DNA of 64,000 nucleotides from positions 186,675,634 through 186,739,633 of the forward strand of contig OY726558.1 of the NCBI GenBank assembly GCA_963383645.1, read 5' to 3'. Source of the stretch: Muscardinus avellanarius. Taxonomy: Eukaryota; Chordata; Mammalia; Rodentia; Gliridae. A program made the translations under genes and the position numbers. Of this stretch, positions 1 to 11,684 are shown in pieces (position 1 is the first letter of the stretch; every line of letters begins with the position of its first letter). The notes beneath the pieces were generated by a model. The model saw only the letters and a list, made by a program, of their open reading frames with translations. It had not been told where the DNA came from and made no database searches.

Positions 1-806
1 AAATACACAGGTGCAGATCTGTTTAGCTGGAGGACAGTCTGTCTGAGCTCCCTTGGCACCTCTGGCACTTCAGTTTTTACTCTCAGCATGAGGAAAATAC
101 AGTATGCAGAGAAACAAGTTATCAGAAAGTTGTCCTAACTTTAGAGGGAGTCTGTTTCATACCCAGGTCCTTAACTCCTGATGTGCTCCTGGCAGGCTCA
201 AGAGAAAAGAAGACCTAGAAGCATCAACAAAGAGAAGGCGCCCAGAAGCCAGAAGCCAGGAAGCTCCAAGCTCCAGCAGGAGGGTCAGAGACAGCTCAAG
301 GCAACAGCACTGGGCTTCCCCTCTGCTGTCTCAGCCCAGATGTTGGACGCGAGCAACCCCAGCCCCTGCTTGTTTGGAGGGAGGAGGGACGCGTGGTCTC
401 TGCCCTGCTGACCAGTCGTCTTGATGGAAGGTTTCCACCTCTGCAGCCACTGAGACCTCCTCAGAGAAAGGGATTTGAGCTCCAGAACGCTCAGGTTGTA
501 TCTGTCACTCATTAGCTCAGGAAGCGAACCCTGGTTTCTAGGATGGTTTTTAGAGCCGAGCATCACTTGAGCATCCCCCCCCACCCCCCCAAAAAAAGTT
601 ACCAACAAATGATTCAGTCTTTCAAAACCACTTAACTACGCTGAGAGGGACAATGCCTTAGAAGGTACCTTTTGACTTTGCCCTGCATTTATTCTCTTTG
701 GTTATGGTTAAGTAGGATGGATAGAAAAATAATGGTAAAATATACGATGAGATCTCATTCATTTTAACATTTATTGAAAAAAAAATTTGTTTTATAGAGT
801 CTGACA

Positions 807-1042
807 TATCTGGGATCGGTGGCACATGCTCGTAATCCTTGCATTGGGGAGGCTGAGACAGGAGGATCAGGGTTCTAGTGACATCCTCAGCTACTTAGTG
901 AGGCCCTTTGCAAATCAGTGAGACCCTTTTCAAAATAAAGAATAAAAAAATAAGGCTGGGGGGGTATAGCTTGGAGGTAGAATGCCCCTGGGCTCCATCC
1001 CAGCACCACAATAAATAAACAAATAAATAAATAAATAAATAA
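807..1042 (+). mobile_element. B1-dID SINE with AAAT tail
   Basis: B1-like body, then a shortened ID part and an (AAAT)n tail. It is flanked by agtctgaca at 798-806 and 1043-1051. Body type is the common form here: atttgggaggctgagacagg, a second-half segment ending gaccctgtttcaaaataaag, and the ID-derived tail with tagaatgcccctgggt. Confidence 0.9.
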
Positions 1043-1051
1043 AGTCTGACA

Positions 1052-1267
1052 AGCCAGGCGTGATGGTACATGCTTATAATCCCAGCATTTGAGAGGTGAG
1101 ACAGGAGGATCGTGGTTTGCAGACAGCCTCAACTACTTAGTGAGGCTCTTTGCAACTCAGTAAGACCCTATTTCAAAAATGAAGACTAAAAACTAGGGCT
1201 GAGGGTGTAGTTCGGAAGTAGAATGGCCCTGGGTTCCATCCCCAGTACTGTGGGGGAAAAAAAGAAA
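1052..1267 (+). mobile_element. B1-dID SINE in the same target as its neighbour
   Basis: A second SINE directly downstream. Its duplication agtctgaca (1043-1051 and 1268-1276) is the same 9-mer used by the previous copy, so the two insertions reused one target. Confidence 0.9.
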
Positions 1268-2093
1268 AGTCTGACAGTCCACTTTGATTGTACTACGTAT
1301 TAGATGTTAGCCTCAAAGTAAGCGAGGAATATCTGCAAGACTCCGCTTCCTTCCTGGGACCCCACCTTGCGAGGCTGCAGGGAGAAGAGATGCAGAGGAG
1401 GACCCCGCGCGGCACCGAGACGCGGCGAGGGGGCACCGTGCACTCCAACTGCAGATGTGACCAGTGGGTCACGAAATCAATTTTGTGGTTCGTGATCATC
1501 TTTTGTCTTTTCTATGAACTAGAACAGGACTAGAATCTAAGAGAAAATATCAGGGCACAGAGCACAAAGTCCTAAATGCTGCATGGGCTTCTTATTTTTG
1601 TGCAGGTGCAGGTGCAGGTGCAGGGCTGAGACGGGCCACCCGGGGCGAGGCTGCAAGGCGGGGTCTTCCCTGGGCCCTGGCGCCCACAGGCGCTGAGAAC
1701 CTCCGGTTTGGCCGGAGTCCTGGCTCTGCTGCGTCCTGGGGACCTGAGCTGAGCTTTCTCTGTGTCTCAGCTTTCAGATCTGTCAAGTGAGGGTGACAGC
1801 AGAATTGTGGGAGGGATGAAGGGAGCCGTGGAAGGAAAAGGAAGCTGGAGCACGGGAAGGATTCTATGACTGCAAAGGGTCACCCGCCCTGCGTGACTGC
1901 CACAGCCCCGAAGCCAGGGAGGCCTGGGGAGGAGCGAAGGCGGCGGGCGGCCTTCCTGGGGGGGCAAGTGTTAGTGGGTGCGGAGAAGCTGCTGGGAAAC
2001 ATGCAATGGGGGGCAGGAAGGAAAATTAAGTGATGGTTTCATCTCCTGTTCTTTGTGAGAAAAATATTCTATTTCTCTGGCAGGCTTAACCCT

Positions 2094-2095
<2 letters not shown>

Positions 2096-2168
<73 letters not shown>
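2096..2168. repeat. GT microsatellite, two blocks
   Basis: Two GT runs separated by a GGG interruption. Confidence 0.97.
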
Positions 2169-2169
<1 letters not shown>

Positions 2170-2322
2170 TGTTTCTGCTACTTCACTGTTTAAAGATATA
2201 TCTAATTGGTTTGAAAGAAAACCATCATCAAAAAACTCATGAGCCAAGTCCTTCCAGAAAGTGTGACTGACCCTTTCTGCTAAAGTAGTGGTCATTCTTA
2301 AAAGGCCACTATCCTCATCCTT

Positions 2323-2701
2323 TTTTTTTTTTTTTTTTTTTTTTTGCAGTACTGGGTGTAGAACCCAGGGGCTTTTCTACCTCCAGGCTACACTCCCAGC
2401 CCTATTTTTTATTCTTTATTTTGAAACAGAGTCTCACTGAGTTGCAAAGGGCTCTCACTAAGTAGCTGAGGCTGTCCTTGAATCGCGATCCTCCGGTCTC
2501 AGCCTCCTAAATGCTGGAATTACAAGCGTGCGCCACCATGCCCGGCTTCCCCAGCCCTATTTTTAATTCTTTATTTTGAAACAGGGTCTCACTGAGTTCC
2601 AAACGGCCTCACTAAAGAGCTGAGGCTGGCCTCTAACCGCGATCCTCTTGTCCCAGCCTCCCAAATGCTGAGATTACGAGCGTGCGTCACCATGCTTGGC
2701 T
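2323..2701 (-). mobile_element. Dimeric B1-B1-dID SINE
   Basis: Read on the minus strand this is B1, an A-rich linker with the first bases of the ID part, a second B1, a complete dID part and an A tail. One duplication, ctcatcctt (2314-2322 and 2702-2710), brackets the whole, so it inserted as a unit. The layout resembles the MEN SINE described from the squirrel Menetes. Confidence 0.8.
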
Positions 2702-3552
2702 CTCATCCTTACTTTTAATAAAGCGACTCTATTGCTCCTAAGAAGCTGTGGGGTGGAGATTTCCAGATCTGGCATAAAGATGGCGACCCTGAAGCTGGGA
2801 AGCTGGTTGCTTTCACCAAGGTCACGCAGCGAGCGTCGGAGGCAGAGAGGGATAAAAATGTGGGTCATATAGACATTCGTTACACGCTCCTGGTGCATCC
2901 TGGGTTGCCTCCTGAATGGCTTCCAGAGGCTGTTTACGCTTTACCCAGTCTCTTCAGGCAGTGTTTCTTGTATCAACTAATATTGCACCTTGGAGACGGA
3001 GGAACATAAAGGTAAAATCTAAAGGTTCTGTGTTGACAAGGTGTGGCGATCATGAGCTACATGGATACAAAGCTTAGCTCCGTCTTGCGAGTGCGCTCTC
3101 TGGAATAGACACACAGAGCCTTTCCACACAAGCAGGGTGGGAACTCATGGAACAGAACCAAAACCCAGTGATGTCAAAGTGTATTTAGTCTTTGCTCAGA
3201 TGTGCTTCCAACACATTCCCGGCAGAGCCAAGAATCATCTAACGCCGCTTCTTTATTTAGAGTTCTTTTATGTACACAGCATACAACCTTTCTGATTAAG
3301 GAGCATTAAGAGCAGTGCAGGGCACGTTTCTGGATCCTTTCATCCAGGGATATGAAAGTACTTTGCAGACACACCTAGTGTCTCTGTTAAATAAATCTCC
3401 TTTGGCCCATTTCTGAGATGGGCACAACCAAAAGATATACCTGCAAATTTAAATTCTAATTTTTGTATGTCATACTTCTAAAAGCCAGAGGGAATCTTGT
3501 GTGCTGGAAAACCATCCCCACCCCCCCCCTTTTTTTTAACAGTTGCTTTTTT

Positions 3553-3763
3553 TTTTTTTGCGGGTCTGGGGATGGAACCCGGGTGGCATTCAACCTCTGA
3601 GCTACACCCCCTGCCCTATTTTTTATTCTTTATTTTGAAACAGGGTCTCACTGAGTTGCAGAGGGCCTCACTAAGTAGTAGCTGAGGCTGTCCGCGAACC
3701 GCGATCCTCCGGTCTCAGCCTCCCGAATGCTGGGATTACAAGCGTGCGCCACCACGCTCGGCT
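3553..3763 (-). mobile_element. B1-dID SINE
   Basis: Complete minus-strand copy flanked by aacagttgcttttt near 3538 and again from 3764. Confidence 0.9.
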
Positions 3764-3774
3764 AACAGTTGCTT

Positions 3775-4660
3775 TTTTATTTTAAAAAAAAGTGGGAAAA
3801 TATATACAACAACAACAACAAAAAACCCATCTTAACCATGTTTAAGTACACAATTCAGTGGGATTCAGCACATGCTTGCAACCGTAACCACCACCCACTC
3901 AAAGGACGTTGAGATGTAAAGCTCTGTACCCATTAAACAAAATAATTTCCCATCCTACCTTTACTCAGCCCCCAGCAAGCATCATCCTACGTTCAATCTC
4001 CATGAATTTCTACTCTTAAGTACACTGTATTCAAAGACCAAGCATGTGTTAAAACCTTCCCCTTATTTTAGCTGTTACCGGGGGGTGGAACCTAAGGGCT
4101 CTCTACCACCAGCTGCAACACCAGCCCTTAAAAAAAATGTTTTTTTTTTTTTTTTTAATTTGAAACAGGATCTTGCCGTGCTGTGGCGGCTGATCTGGAA
4201 ATAGCAATTCTCCTGTCTCAGCCTTCCAAAGCCTGGGATTACAGGCACTCACCATCACGACTGCTTTCCTTCCGTTTGGATGCTGAATAATTCTCCACTG
4301 GATGTATAAACTACATTTTGCTTATCCGTTTATCTGCTGATGGACGCTTGGGTTGCTTCCGTTCTTGGCTGCCCTGCATGGATGTACTAATATCTTTTGC
4401 TTTCATTTCTTTTGGGTATATATTCAGAAGTGAGCGAAACTGCTGCCTTGTGTGGTAATTCTCTTTTCATGTTGTAGGGCCCCTACTTACTCTTTTCCAC
4501 AGTGGTTTTATTTTATATTTCTCCCTGCAGAGAACAAGGCTTCCAATTTCTCTCCATCCTCTGCAATATGTTTATCTTCTATTTTTTTGATAATAGCCAT
4601 TGTGAGGTGGTATCTCACTTTTGTTCTGAAATGGTTATCTTGGTTTTAATATTACTTAAA
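3775..4660 (-). mobile_element. Ancient L1 3' end, interrupted by a SINE
   Basis: 3775-4060 matches the 3' UTR of old mammalian L1s read antisense (gtacacaattcagtgg, caaccgtaaccaccaccca, tctgtacccattaaac). 4263-4660 continues into the 3' part of ORF2 antisense (gttgcttccgttcttggct, tttcttttgggtatatat, gataatagccattgtgagg). A minus-strand SINE at about 4072-4262 splits it. It is highly diverged, hence old. Confidence 0.75.
4072..4262 (-). mobile_element. Old B1-dID SINE
   Basis: Diverged minus-strand copy inside the ancient L1, with an internal T run (4140-4156) in the linker between the halves. Confidence 0.75.
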
Positions 4661-4796
4661 GTACTTTCAGAGGTAAATGGTAGGTAGCTGTAGCTGTGGT
4701 TGGTTATAGATATAAGCCCACATTCTCCTTTCCTTGGAATGCCAAGTTCTCTTCTTCCTTCCTCTTCCTCCTCGTTCTCCTCCTGCTCCTCTTCTG

Positions 4797-4972
4797 TGGC
4801 ACTGAACACTGAATTCAGGGGTATTCTACATCTGAGCTACATCCCAAGCCCTATTTCATTTCTTGAAACTGGGTCTTGCTAAGTTGCTGAGACTGGCCTC
4901 AAACCTGTGCTCCACGTAGCTCAGCCTCCCAAGTTTGGGATTATAGGCATGCTCCACCACCTGGGCTTCTCT
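4797..4972 (-). mobile_element. B1-dID SINE
   Basis: Diverged copy; the dID part (gggtattctacatctgagct) and the B1 part are both present. Confidence 0.85.
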
Positions 4973-5011
4973 ATCCTTCCTAATAAACATGGATTTACAG
5001 GCTCTTTCCAA

Positions 5012-5250
5012 AGCCAGGCGTGGTGGTGCGCGCTTGTTATCCCAGCATTTGGGAGGCCGAGACAAGGAGGATCGCGGTTCGCGGACAGCCTCAGCTCCTT
5101 AATGAGGCCCTTTGCAACTCAGTGAGACCCTGTTTCAAAATAAAAAATAAGAAATAGGGCTGGAGGTGCAGCTCGGAGGTCAAATGCCCCTGGGTTCCAC
5201 CCCCAGTACCACAAAAACAAACAAACAAACAAACAAACAAATAAAAATAA
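5012..5250 (+). mobile_element. B1-dID SINE with AAAC tail
   Basis: Complete copy with (AAAC)n tail, bracketed by aggctctttc at 4999-5008 and 5251-5260. Confidence 0.93.
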
Positions 5251-6045
5251 AGGCTCTTTCTAAATCCATGTGCTCAGGAAGCACATGCCCACATCTCTTT
5301 TTCTTTTGTTTCGCCTCTGTATTTTTCTTATCTCAGGAATGAGTGTGTGTGTGTGTGTGTATGTGTGTGTACTCCTTGGCTCCCGCTGATGGCCATATGA
5401 TCAATCATACGTTGCAAGAAATCCCCAAATTAGAAACCCTAAGGTGCAGATCTACAGCTGAGTATATCCAAGCGCCAAAACAGAGGCAAGGATGAAGCTG
5501 CAGGCCGCAGGCCCCCGGGAGAGGCCTGACGTCCAGTGCTCCACCTGGAGGATAGTAATTACTCAATAAATACATCCTGAAGTAATGTTGCACAGATGAA
5601 TCCCCAGCAGTGATGGGAGATCCTACTGTGCATGTAATCCAATCTCTAGAACGCGCCCTGCAGATGTTCTACTAAGAAGCAGGAGAAAAGAAAACAAAAC
5701 CAGCCCAGGAAGAGACAGTGGCTCCCTGCTCTGCCACCATGGCGCCCAGCGCCGGGTCCTCGTGAAGCTCCCACAGGCACATTTAGCTCTCACTACAGTG
5801 CCCAGATGTGGCACCACTGGCTGCCTGGCCAGGAGGTAAAACTGAACTGCAGAGGCAGGATTCTTCTTCCTGCTCTTCTCCCTGATTCTGTACTGCCTAC
5901 CTGGTTACAATGACTAACGCCTCTGTTCACAAGTGTCGGCAGAACATCTATACACTCTGTTATTCTTCACAACTCCACAGAAGTCCCCTCTTTCCCCACA
6001 CAGATAATCCCCCCTGGAAGAGAGGCCCTTTATCTTATAGCAAAA

Positions 6046-6147
6046 ATGCAGCACACCTATAATCCCAGTACTTGGGAGGCTGAGACAAGAGGATTGCAGG
6101 TCCAAGGCCAGCCGTAGCAACTTAGTGAGTTCCCTTAGCGACTTATC
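6046..6147 (+). mobile_element. B1 half of a split SINE
   Basis: The B1 body runs from gcagcacacctataatccca and stops at gcgacttatc, where L1 sequence begins. The matching dID half resumes at 6463. Confidence 0.8.
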
Positions 6148-6416
6148 AAGAAATTCAAATGGCCAATAAATGCGTGAAAAAATGCTCAACATCACTGGCA
6201 ATCAGAGAGATGCAAATCAAAACTACCCTGAGATTTCACCTAAGTCCAACTAGAATGGCAATCATTCAAAACACAAACAACAACAGATGCTGGCAAGGAT
6301 GTGGAGAAGTGGGAACTCTAAGACATTGTTGGTGGGATTGCAAATTAGTACAACCACTTTGGAAAACAGTATGGAGAATCCTCAGAAGAATGGGAACAAA
6401 TCTACCATATGACGCA
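6148..6416 (+). mobile_element. L1 ORF2 C-terminal fragment
   Basis: 269 bp closely similar to 29048-29316 of L1 no. 1. It encodes the Cys-rich C-terminal segment ([18 protein letters not shown]) in the plus direction. It has no 3' UTR and no A tail, and it lies inside a SINE. Confidence 0.9.
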
Positions 6417-6462
6417 AAGAAATAGAAATCCTATTTCCACTACAAAAACTATTTTTTCCCCC

Positions 6463-6515
6463 CTGGGGGGTATAGCTCAGAGGTAGAATATCTGTGGGTT
6501 CAATCTCCAGGACAA
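6463..6515 (+). mobile_element. dID half of a split SINE
   Basis: ID-derived tail (tatagctcagaggtagaata, then gggttcaatctccagg). It is separated from its B1 half by the L1 fragment and about 45 bases of unassigned sequence. Confidence 0.75.
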
Positions 6516-6889
6516 CAGGGATAAAGAGAAAGAAAGAAAAAAATTTTTGCATTTCCCTATAGAAACCTCTTGAGAACTAAACAAACCATTTATCATTCTT
6601 TTATCAGGACAGTATGTGGTCATCAGTGGATAAAACTGTAGGGAGTTGAATCCAGAAATCTCTCTAGGTAACTTATTATTGAGTCAATCAATCAATCAAT
6701 GGACTCTGACACACACAAACACACACACACACATACACACACATGCATGAATCAAAACAAATGCACAAACTTTGATATTTAATAAAAATACCTCTTCAAA
6801 AATATGCTCTACTAGGAGAAAAGCTCAATCCTTTCATCTAATTTTTTTAAAGCAATAAAATTAAAAACAATCACACTTAGTTGCGCTCA

Positions 6890-7186
<297 letters not shown>

Positions 7187-7751
7187 TCACCTAAAAGTTT
7201 CTCAGTTTCACTGTTGTCCCCATTGTGGGCTGACTCTTTCCGGTGGGGGCGTGTTGTACACTGTGGGGTATTCAGCGGTACCCCTGGCCTGTACTTAGCA
7301 GCCTCCCAAGTTGAGACAACACAAAGTGTTAGACACTGATAAATGTCCTCTGGGGGGCAAAACTGGCCTAGGTCGGGATTCAGCGGTTTATGGAAGAGTT
7401 CAAATCATTCATCAGTCTCCCGGCAGGGAAAAGCCAGCCAGCTTCCACGTGGCTGCGGAAAATTCAGCTTTTTAATAAGCTTCACTTCCAAAGTCTCGGA
7501 ATTTTGCACCTTGAGAATTTCTTGGAGAACTTTACAGAGATGTTAACAATGCAAGTCAGAAGTAATATACATCGGCAAGTACTAGCTCTTCCCGGGGTCT
7601 CCATTTTAAGACAAAGTATTATTACTTTTTTGGTAGAGAAACTCAGTCACTTTCAAAAATGAACTATTTGGTTCTGTCATTCTCAAAAGAAAATCTTAAA
7701 ATCTAACTGTTTCTTAAAAGACAGTCACCAGCAGCCAAAACACACATAAAG

Positions 7752-7949
7752 CCGGGCGTGGTGGCGCACGCTTGTCATCCCCGCGCTTGGGAGGCGGAGA
7801 CAGGAGGATCGCGCAGGTTCGAAGCCAGCCGCGCTGGCTTAGGAGACCCTGTTTCCAAAAATAAAAAATAGCTCTGGGAGTGTAGCCCGGAGGTAGAAGG
7901 GCTTCCAGGAACCCCAGTACCACCAAACCCCCACCCCCCCAAAAAAAAA
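7752..7949 (+). mobile_element. B1-dID SINE, altered-tail subfamily
   Basis: Young-looking copy with a GC-rich B1 (gcgcaggttcgaagccag) and the changed tail gggcttccaggaacccc. Flanked by acacataaag at 7742-7751 and 7953-7962. Confidence 0.93.
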
Positions 7950-8328
7950 CACACACATAAAGAGTTCAACAACGACCATGTAAATATCATTTGCTATTTA
8001 CAAGAGGCCTTTCTCCTGAGCAGCTCAAAAGGTGTTTCACAAATCAGTTAATACTCCAAATTGCTCCCTGGGAAAGATTTTAGACAAGTACCCTTCCTCT
8101 TCTTGAAGCCAAAGAGAGAAATGAAGTGTGTGGACAGTAAGATCAAAGAATGGGTATAATGCAGGTGAATGGTGGGCAGGCGGGAAATGGTATTGTGAAA
8201 ATGGGCTTTTACAAGAGAGCATTTAAACCCGCTTGCAGAAAACTGGCCCGTTTACCAGTGAGCATGATCAACTGTAGACTCCCTGGTGAGAACTTCCCAG
8301 GGGATGCCCTCATCCTTGTTTAAAAATA

Positions 8329-9105
8329 TGAAATCCAGGTCGTTCCATCTTCTTGTGAATGACATGATTTTGTTCTTCTTTATAGCTAAGTAGTATTCCA
8401 TTGTGTGTATTTATTTCCATAATTTTGCAATCCATTCATCTGTTGATGGAGACCTAGGTTGGCTTCATATTTTGGCTATTATGAGTTGTGCTGCTATGAA
8501 CATGGGTATGTATATGTTATTGTAGTTCTCTGATTTCAACCCGTTTGGAAAGATACCCAGGAGTGGTATAGCCGGATCATATGGTGGATCCATTCCTAGT
8601 TTGCTAAGGAATCTCCACACTGATCTCCATAGTGGCTGAACTAGTTTGCACACCCCCCAACAATGTAATTAAAAAGAGTTCCTCTTTCCCCACATCCTCA
8701 CCAGCATTTGTTGTTATTTGATTTCTTTAAGCTTGCCACTCTGATTGGGTTAGATGGAATCTCAGCATAGTTTTGATTTACATCTCCCTGATGGCACAGA
8801 AAGAGAAGGTATATGTTTTCTCTAATACACCCAAACTAGGGACTATTAGGAATACCAGAGGGACTCCAGATAATGGGAGGGAAACCTCAGCAAAGCTAGA
8901 ATGGAAGGGTAGGAGAGAAAAAAGGCTGAGGTTGATTAATGGAGGAGCTACATCTGAAGATGTGTAAAGGTATGAATGTAGCATGGTCAGCCTGGACGCT
9001 CATTTCTGGGAAGGAGGAAGGGAAAGTGGGGGTGGAGAGGGCACCAAGCACTGTCTAAATGTACGCCATTTTCAATATGATCCGCATAAAAATAAAAAAA
9101 ATATG
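8329..9105. mobile_element. L1 3' end with 5' inversion
   Basis: 8329-8808 is the C-terminal part of L1 ORF2 read antisense (tattccattgtgtgtattta, ggatcatatggtggatcc, ctccccatatag-like contexts, then acatctccctgatggcac). From about 8809 the sequence looks like L1 3' UTR in the sense direction, ending in an A-rich tail near 9090-9105. This head-to-head order is what twin priming leaves. The antisense half is firm; assignment of the 3' UTR half is less certain. Confidence 0.65.
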
Positions 9106-9612
9106 AAAGCCATAAAGGGATCCTCAAATTAGCCTCCACAAACAGAATATCAACTTCTGCTCTGGCCTGGCTCCCTATTCACTCAGCAACCCGGATGTTC
9201 TAACTGCTTGCGTTGCCATTAACCTGATTCCCCAGAGTGCATCACTTTCCCTGTGACGTCTCCTTAGGAGCACACGACCTCCGCCGGCCCCCTGCCTCTC
9301 GTGTCTTCCCACTGGGACGTCCACGCGCTCGCTTCTCAGACCCAGTGCAAACCTCTGCAGGACGCCCCAACACAGCCCTCCGTCCTCCCTCCACGGATGC
9401 TTCCTGGGAGTACCTGGTGGTAGTGAGGTGGGAGCCGAGGATGTGCGCTATAGACCGGCGGGTAGTTCGCCCGCTGTGCATGTCGCTGGCACTAATTTTT
9501 TTGTCACATGCTGTCAGGCCTGGTGCTCAGCTCACAGTGGGCCCTCCTCCTGGATCTTTCACACGTATTTCTACCCATAGGAATCCTAACCATGTGTCTC
9601 CATGTTGATTTC

Positions 9613-9834
9613 CTTTTTTAAAAAAATTTTTTTTGGTAGTACTGGGGGTGGAACCCAGAGACTTTCTACCTCCGTGCTATACTCCCAGACCTTTTTTCTA
9701 TTTTATTTGGAAACAGGGTCTCACTAAGTTGCCGAGAGCCTCACTAAGTAGCTGAGGCTGGCTTCGAACCCGTGCGATCCTCCTGTCTCAGCCTTCCAAG
9801 CGTGGGGATTATGAGCGTGCGCCACCACGCCCGG
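9613..9834 (-). mobile_element. B1-dID SINE with 15-bp target-site duplication
   Basis: Complete copy flanked by the perfect duplication ctccatgttgatttc at 9598-9612 and 9835-9849. Confidence 0.95.
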
Positions 9835-10863
9835 CTCCATGTTGATTTCAAATAGCTAATTCTGCAAAAAATTCTCCACCTGTCCTCTCGTGCGGACATC
9901 TCCCGCCGCTATCAGGCGTCACGTCATCATTTCCTAAAATTCTGAAACTCTGTGGCTTCCTTCTGTCTGAGGGAGTGGCCTCTGTTTCTGTCACAGGACT
10001 GCAGATGCTGGGGGCAGGAACCACACTGGGTTCACCTTTGTACATTAATAAGATCTGCGGTATCCTATGAGAAACAGGAGTCCCAGAGAGAGTAGAGTTG
10101 AACTCAGAGATTTGTGGACTTATCACCCTACTGTGCAGGTATACAGTAAGCTGGTTTGAAGACAGACAGGGCAGATGGGTGCTAGAGCCATACACAGGAA
10201 GGCCAACGGCCAGCCCCTCGTGTTTATGGGGCTGACAGCAAGACACGCAGTGTAAGTGGTGAGGTTCATCTTGCACCCAGGACAATGACAGCTGCCTCGG
10301 ACCAAGCGATGACTCCGTGCTAGGTGCTCTCTGGGGTGGGGGGTAAGAGGGTCCCATTACTTCTATCTTGCAAAAGAGAAAATCAAGGCTTAGTAAGCTC
10401 ACTGAATCTTACTGTCTGAACTAACTGACACATAAATGGCAGGGTGGGAGTTGAACCCAGGTCTGTCTGCCTCTTGCCCGTTGGGCCGAGGGCCTCCCTA
10501 CTACTTTGATGGCTTAGCACCATAGTCCTACAGGGAGATGGTGGGGAGAGGTGTGGCCTCCACCCTGACCCACTGCCAGGCGTGAGCAGCAGACTGCAGA
10601 TGCAGGTGCGTGCCATGTGGCTGGAAGAGCAAGAACGCAGCGTGCTCTGAGCTCTGAGCGGGCCACAGCTGGCAACAGAAAAAACAGGTGCTAGGGCAGA
10701 GGCCGGAAGACAAACCTGCAGCTGGCGGGCTAGGCACAGGACACCTGGGAAACAGGACAGACCTTGTGCCCTACTGGGGCAGCGAGACTTTTATTATGCC
10801 ATCGGGTAGCACAAGACAGCTATGTGGGTATAGCTGGACTGCAGATGAAAATAGTACATCAAG

Positions 10864-11083
10864 CCGGGCGTGGTGGCGCACGCTTGTCATCCCCGCGCTT
10901 GGGAGGCTGAGACGGGAGGATCGCACAAGTTCAAAGCCAGCTTCAGCTACTGAGTGAGGCTTTCAGCAACTTAGTGAGACCCTGTTTCCAAGTAAAGTAT
11001 AAAATAAGTCTGGGAGTATAGTCCAGAGGTAGAAAGCCTCTGGGTTCCACTTCCAGTACCACACACACACATATACAAAAAAA
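10864..11083 (+). mobile_element. B1-dID SINE, mixed subfamily
   Basis: The B1 start is of the GC-rich type (tcatccccgcgcttggg), while the second half and tail are of the common type. An AC/A-rich tail follows to 11100. Confidence 0.9.
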
Positions 11084-11142
11084 AAAAAAAAAAAAAAAAG
11101 GAAGGAAGAAAAAAGAAGAAAGAAAGAAGGAAAATAATATAT

Positions 11143-11300
11143 AAGCTGGGCTTGGTGGCACACACCTGCAATCCCAGGACTTGGGAGGCTGAGACAGGAA
11201 GGTTGCTGCAGGTTTGAGGCCAGCATTGGTGACTTAGTAAAGACCCTCAGCAACTCAGCAAGACCCTGTTTCAAAATAAAGAATTAAAAAAAAAAAGGAA
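11143..11300 (+). mobile_element. B1 SINE without ID tail
   Basis: B1 body ending caaaataaagaatt plus an A run. The ID part is absent. Confidence 0.8.
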
Positions 11301-11446
11301 TGCCAGCGGGGCATGGCGGCACATGTTTGTAATCACAGTACTCGAGAGGCTGAGACAGGAGGAGCATAGGTTTGAAGCCAGCCTCAGCAACTTAGCAAGG
11401 CTCTCTGCAACCTAGTAAAAAAAATATTGGGTTGAAGGTGTAGCTT

Positions 11447-11600
11447 GTTTTTTTTTTTTTTTTTTTGGTGGTACTGGGGTTCCTGGAAGCCCTTTGGAAA
11501 CAGGGTCTCCTAAGCCAGCGCTGGCTTTGAACCTGCACGATCCTCCTGCTTCTGCCTCCCAAGCGTGGGGATTACAAGCGTGCGCCACCACACTTGGCCT
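11447..11600 (-). mobile_element. Nested altered-tail SINE
   Basis: Minus-strand insertion with poly-T start and the tail ggtactggggttcctggaag, followed directly by the B1-linked linker with part of the dID deleted. Flanking ggtgtagcttg and ggatgtagcttg are the duplicated target. Confidence 0.85.
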
Positions 11601-11637
11601 CTCTGAGGATGTAGCTTGGAGTAGAATGCCTCTGAGT

Positions 11638-11682
<45 letters not shown>
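11638..11682. repeat. AAT microsatellite
   Basis: About 14 perfect AAT units inside a SINE tail. Confidence 0.97.

Positions 11683-11684
<2 letters not shown>

Noticed and set aside
1330..1970. CpG island or promoter
   Set aside because: Locally GC-rich with some CpG, but short, without a gene start nearby, and lying within an ABCC4 intron; evidence is too weak to call.
9848..10402. 184-codon minus-strand open frame
   Set aside because: Low-complexity, Ser/Pro-rich translation without family similarity; it begins at a SINE edge.
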